DNA of 64,000 nt from Streptomyces platensis (GTDB lineage Bacteria; Actinomycetota; Actinomycetes; Streptomycetales; Streptomycetaceae). The position numbers and the translations under genes are program-made. Location: assembly GCF_008704855.1 (NCBI RefSeq), contig NZ_CP023691.1, forward strand, positions 6,076,001-6,140,000. The letters run 5' to 3'. This document shows, piece after piece, positions 63,311 through 64,000 of this stretch. Every line of letters begins with the position of its first letter. Position 1 is the first letter of the stretch. Under the pieces are notes generated by a model. That model made no database searches and was not told the origin of the DNA. It saw nothing but the letters and a program-made list of their open reading frames with translations.

Positions 63311-64000
63311 ATGAAACCGACCGACAGCGCCGCTCCGGCGTCGCGGCTCCGGCGGCTCGTCGTGCCCGCGCTGCCCGCGACCATCGTCACCGTGGCGGGC
63401 CTCGCGCTCGCCACGGGCGTCATCGTGACCCTCGGCGAAGGTGACGCTCTCTTCCCCGGCCGATCCGTGGGCTGGTCGCTGGCCATCCTCACGGGCATCA
63501 TCGTCGGCCACCTGGTAGCCCTCGGCCGGGACCGCTGGTGGGGCGGCACGGGTTCCGGCGCCGCCCTCGCCCTCGCCGTCCTGCTGCTCTACGGCTGGGT
63601 GCCCGCCGTCCTCGTCAGCCTCTCCGTTGTCGTCCTGGTCGGGGCCGCCCGGCGGCACCGCTGGCGACAGGCCGTGGTGCACGGCGCCGTGGACATCCTC
63701 GGTCTCGGCACCGCGGCGCTCGGCCTCGCCGCGTTCGGGGTGGCCTCCAGCGTCCGCCACCCCTGGGCCCCGTCGTCCTGGAACCTCGCCGTCCTCCCCG
63801 AAGTCGTCGTCACCGCCGCCGGTTACCTCCTGGTCAGCCGCGGCCTGCTCTGGGTCAGCCTCACGCCCCGCACCGGCCAGCTGCCCGCCATCCCCCGAAC
63901 GGCCGTGGTCCGGCAGGCACTCGTCGGCATCGCCCTGCTCGGGATCTCGCCGCTGATCGCCGTCTGCGCCATCCACGCCCCCCTGCTGCTGCCGCTGTTC
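63311..64000 (+). CDS. Polytopic membrane protein, N-terminal part (runs off window)
   Basis: 230 codons open to the window end from ATG 63311, which follows GAGAGGGATCGGA. At least six hydrophobic helices (for example IVTVAGLALATGVIVTL and LAALGVASS-type segments) and basic loops. In Streptomyces coelicolor the gene after ligA encodes a membrane-bound GGDEF-EAL c-di-GMP enzyme (RmdB, from memory). This N-terminal sensor region would fit, but no catalytic domain is visible here. Confidence 0.6.
   Translation, partial: MKPTDSAAPASRLRRLVVPALPATIVTVAGLALATGVIVTLGEGDALFPGRSVGWSLAILTGIIVGHLVALGRDRWWGGTGSGAALALAVLLLYGWVPAVLVSLSVVVLVGAARRHRWRQAVVHGAVDILGLGTAALGLAAFGVASSVRHPWAPSSWNLAVLPEVVVTAAGYLLVSRGLLWVSLTPRTGQLPAIPRTAVVRQALVGIALLGISPLIAVCAIHAPLLLPLF

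Overview
The window is chromosomal DNA of a high-GC actinomycete, almost certainly a Streptomyces. Third codon positions are strongly G/C, GTG starts and 4-base ATGA/GTGA gene overlaps are frequent, and the content is typical of the genus: two lipoprotein L,D-transpeptidases in tandem, SseB-like proteins, an RsbW-type ATP-binding protein, VC0807 and TIGR00730 proteins, and glgX. There are about 57 protein genes. I saw no rRNA, tRNA, CRISPR array, prophage or complete insertion sequence.

Layout. 1-5.6 kb: start of an ABC exporter, glycogen debranching enzyme, two L,D-transpeptidases. 5.7-9.5 kb: enoyl-CoA hydratase, anti-sigma-type ATPase, then an extracytoplasmic thiol cluster (small exported Cys protein, DsbA-like, CcdA-like). 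9.6-14.8 kb (minus strand): dGTPase, a small Cys protein, nadE, GH25 lysozyme, glycosyltransferase. 15-19.3 kb: response regulator and sensor kinase, a BlaI-type repressor divergent from a PAP2 phosphatase with its probable operator between them, and a hypothetical. 19.4-24.6 kb (minus): glycine riboswitch, gcvT, gcvH, glyA and sdaA, a glycine/serine catabolic unit without gcvP. 24.8-27.3 kb: small P-loop protein and two SseB paralogues separated by a perfect 48-bp palindrome. 27.7-33.9 kb: five-gene peptide ABC importer. 34-37 kb: secreted M1 peptidase, UPF0126 channel-like protein, thioesterase-like protein. 37.1-50 kb: accessory segment. 50.2-64 kb: cysteine desulfurase and mnmA (tRNA thiolation), amidase, VC0807 protein, gdhA, LOG protein, SDR, MarR and MFS efflux, a MetE-like protein, ligA, and the start of a polytopic membrane protein.

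The most interesting locus is 37.15-45.94 kb. Four tightly packed genes encode a Trypco1-like small protein, a trypsin fused to a VMAP-C-like domain, a MoxR AAA+ ATPase, and a giant protein combining a von Willebrand A domain with an AfsR/SARP-like winged helix, BTAD, NB-ARC (STAND) NTPase and TPRs. This matches the vWA-MoxR-VMAP type of NTP-dependent conflict system predicted by comparative genomics, here with the vWA subunit fused to a SARP/STAND regulator. Its last ~250 nt show coding-frame switching that suggests two frameshifts. Directly downstream are ArsR-MFS, a WYL regulator divergent from a VOC protein with a 45-bp dyad between them, and an alpha/beta-hydrolase remnant, which fits an accessory insertion.

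Several regulator-operator pairs can be read from symmetry alone (BlaI-like, ArsR-like, WYL, MarR-like, OmpR-like direct repeats). Two near-identical C/G-rich palindromic elements lie 44.5 kb apart.
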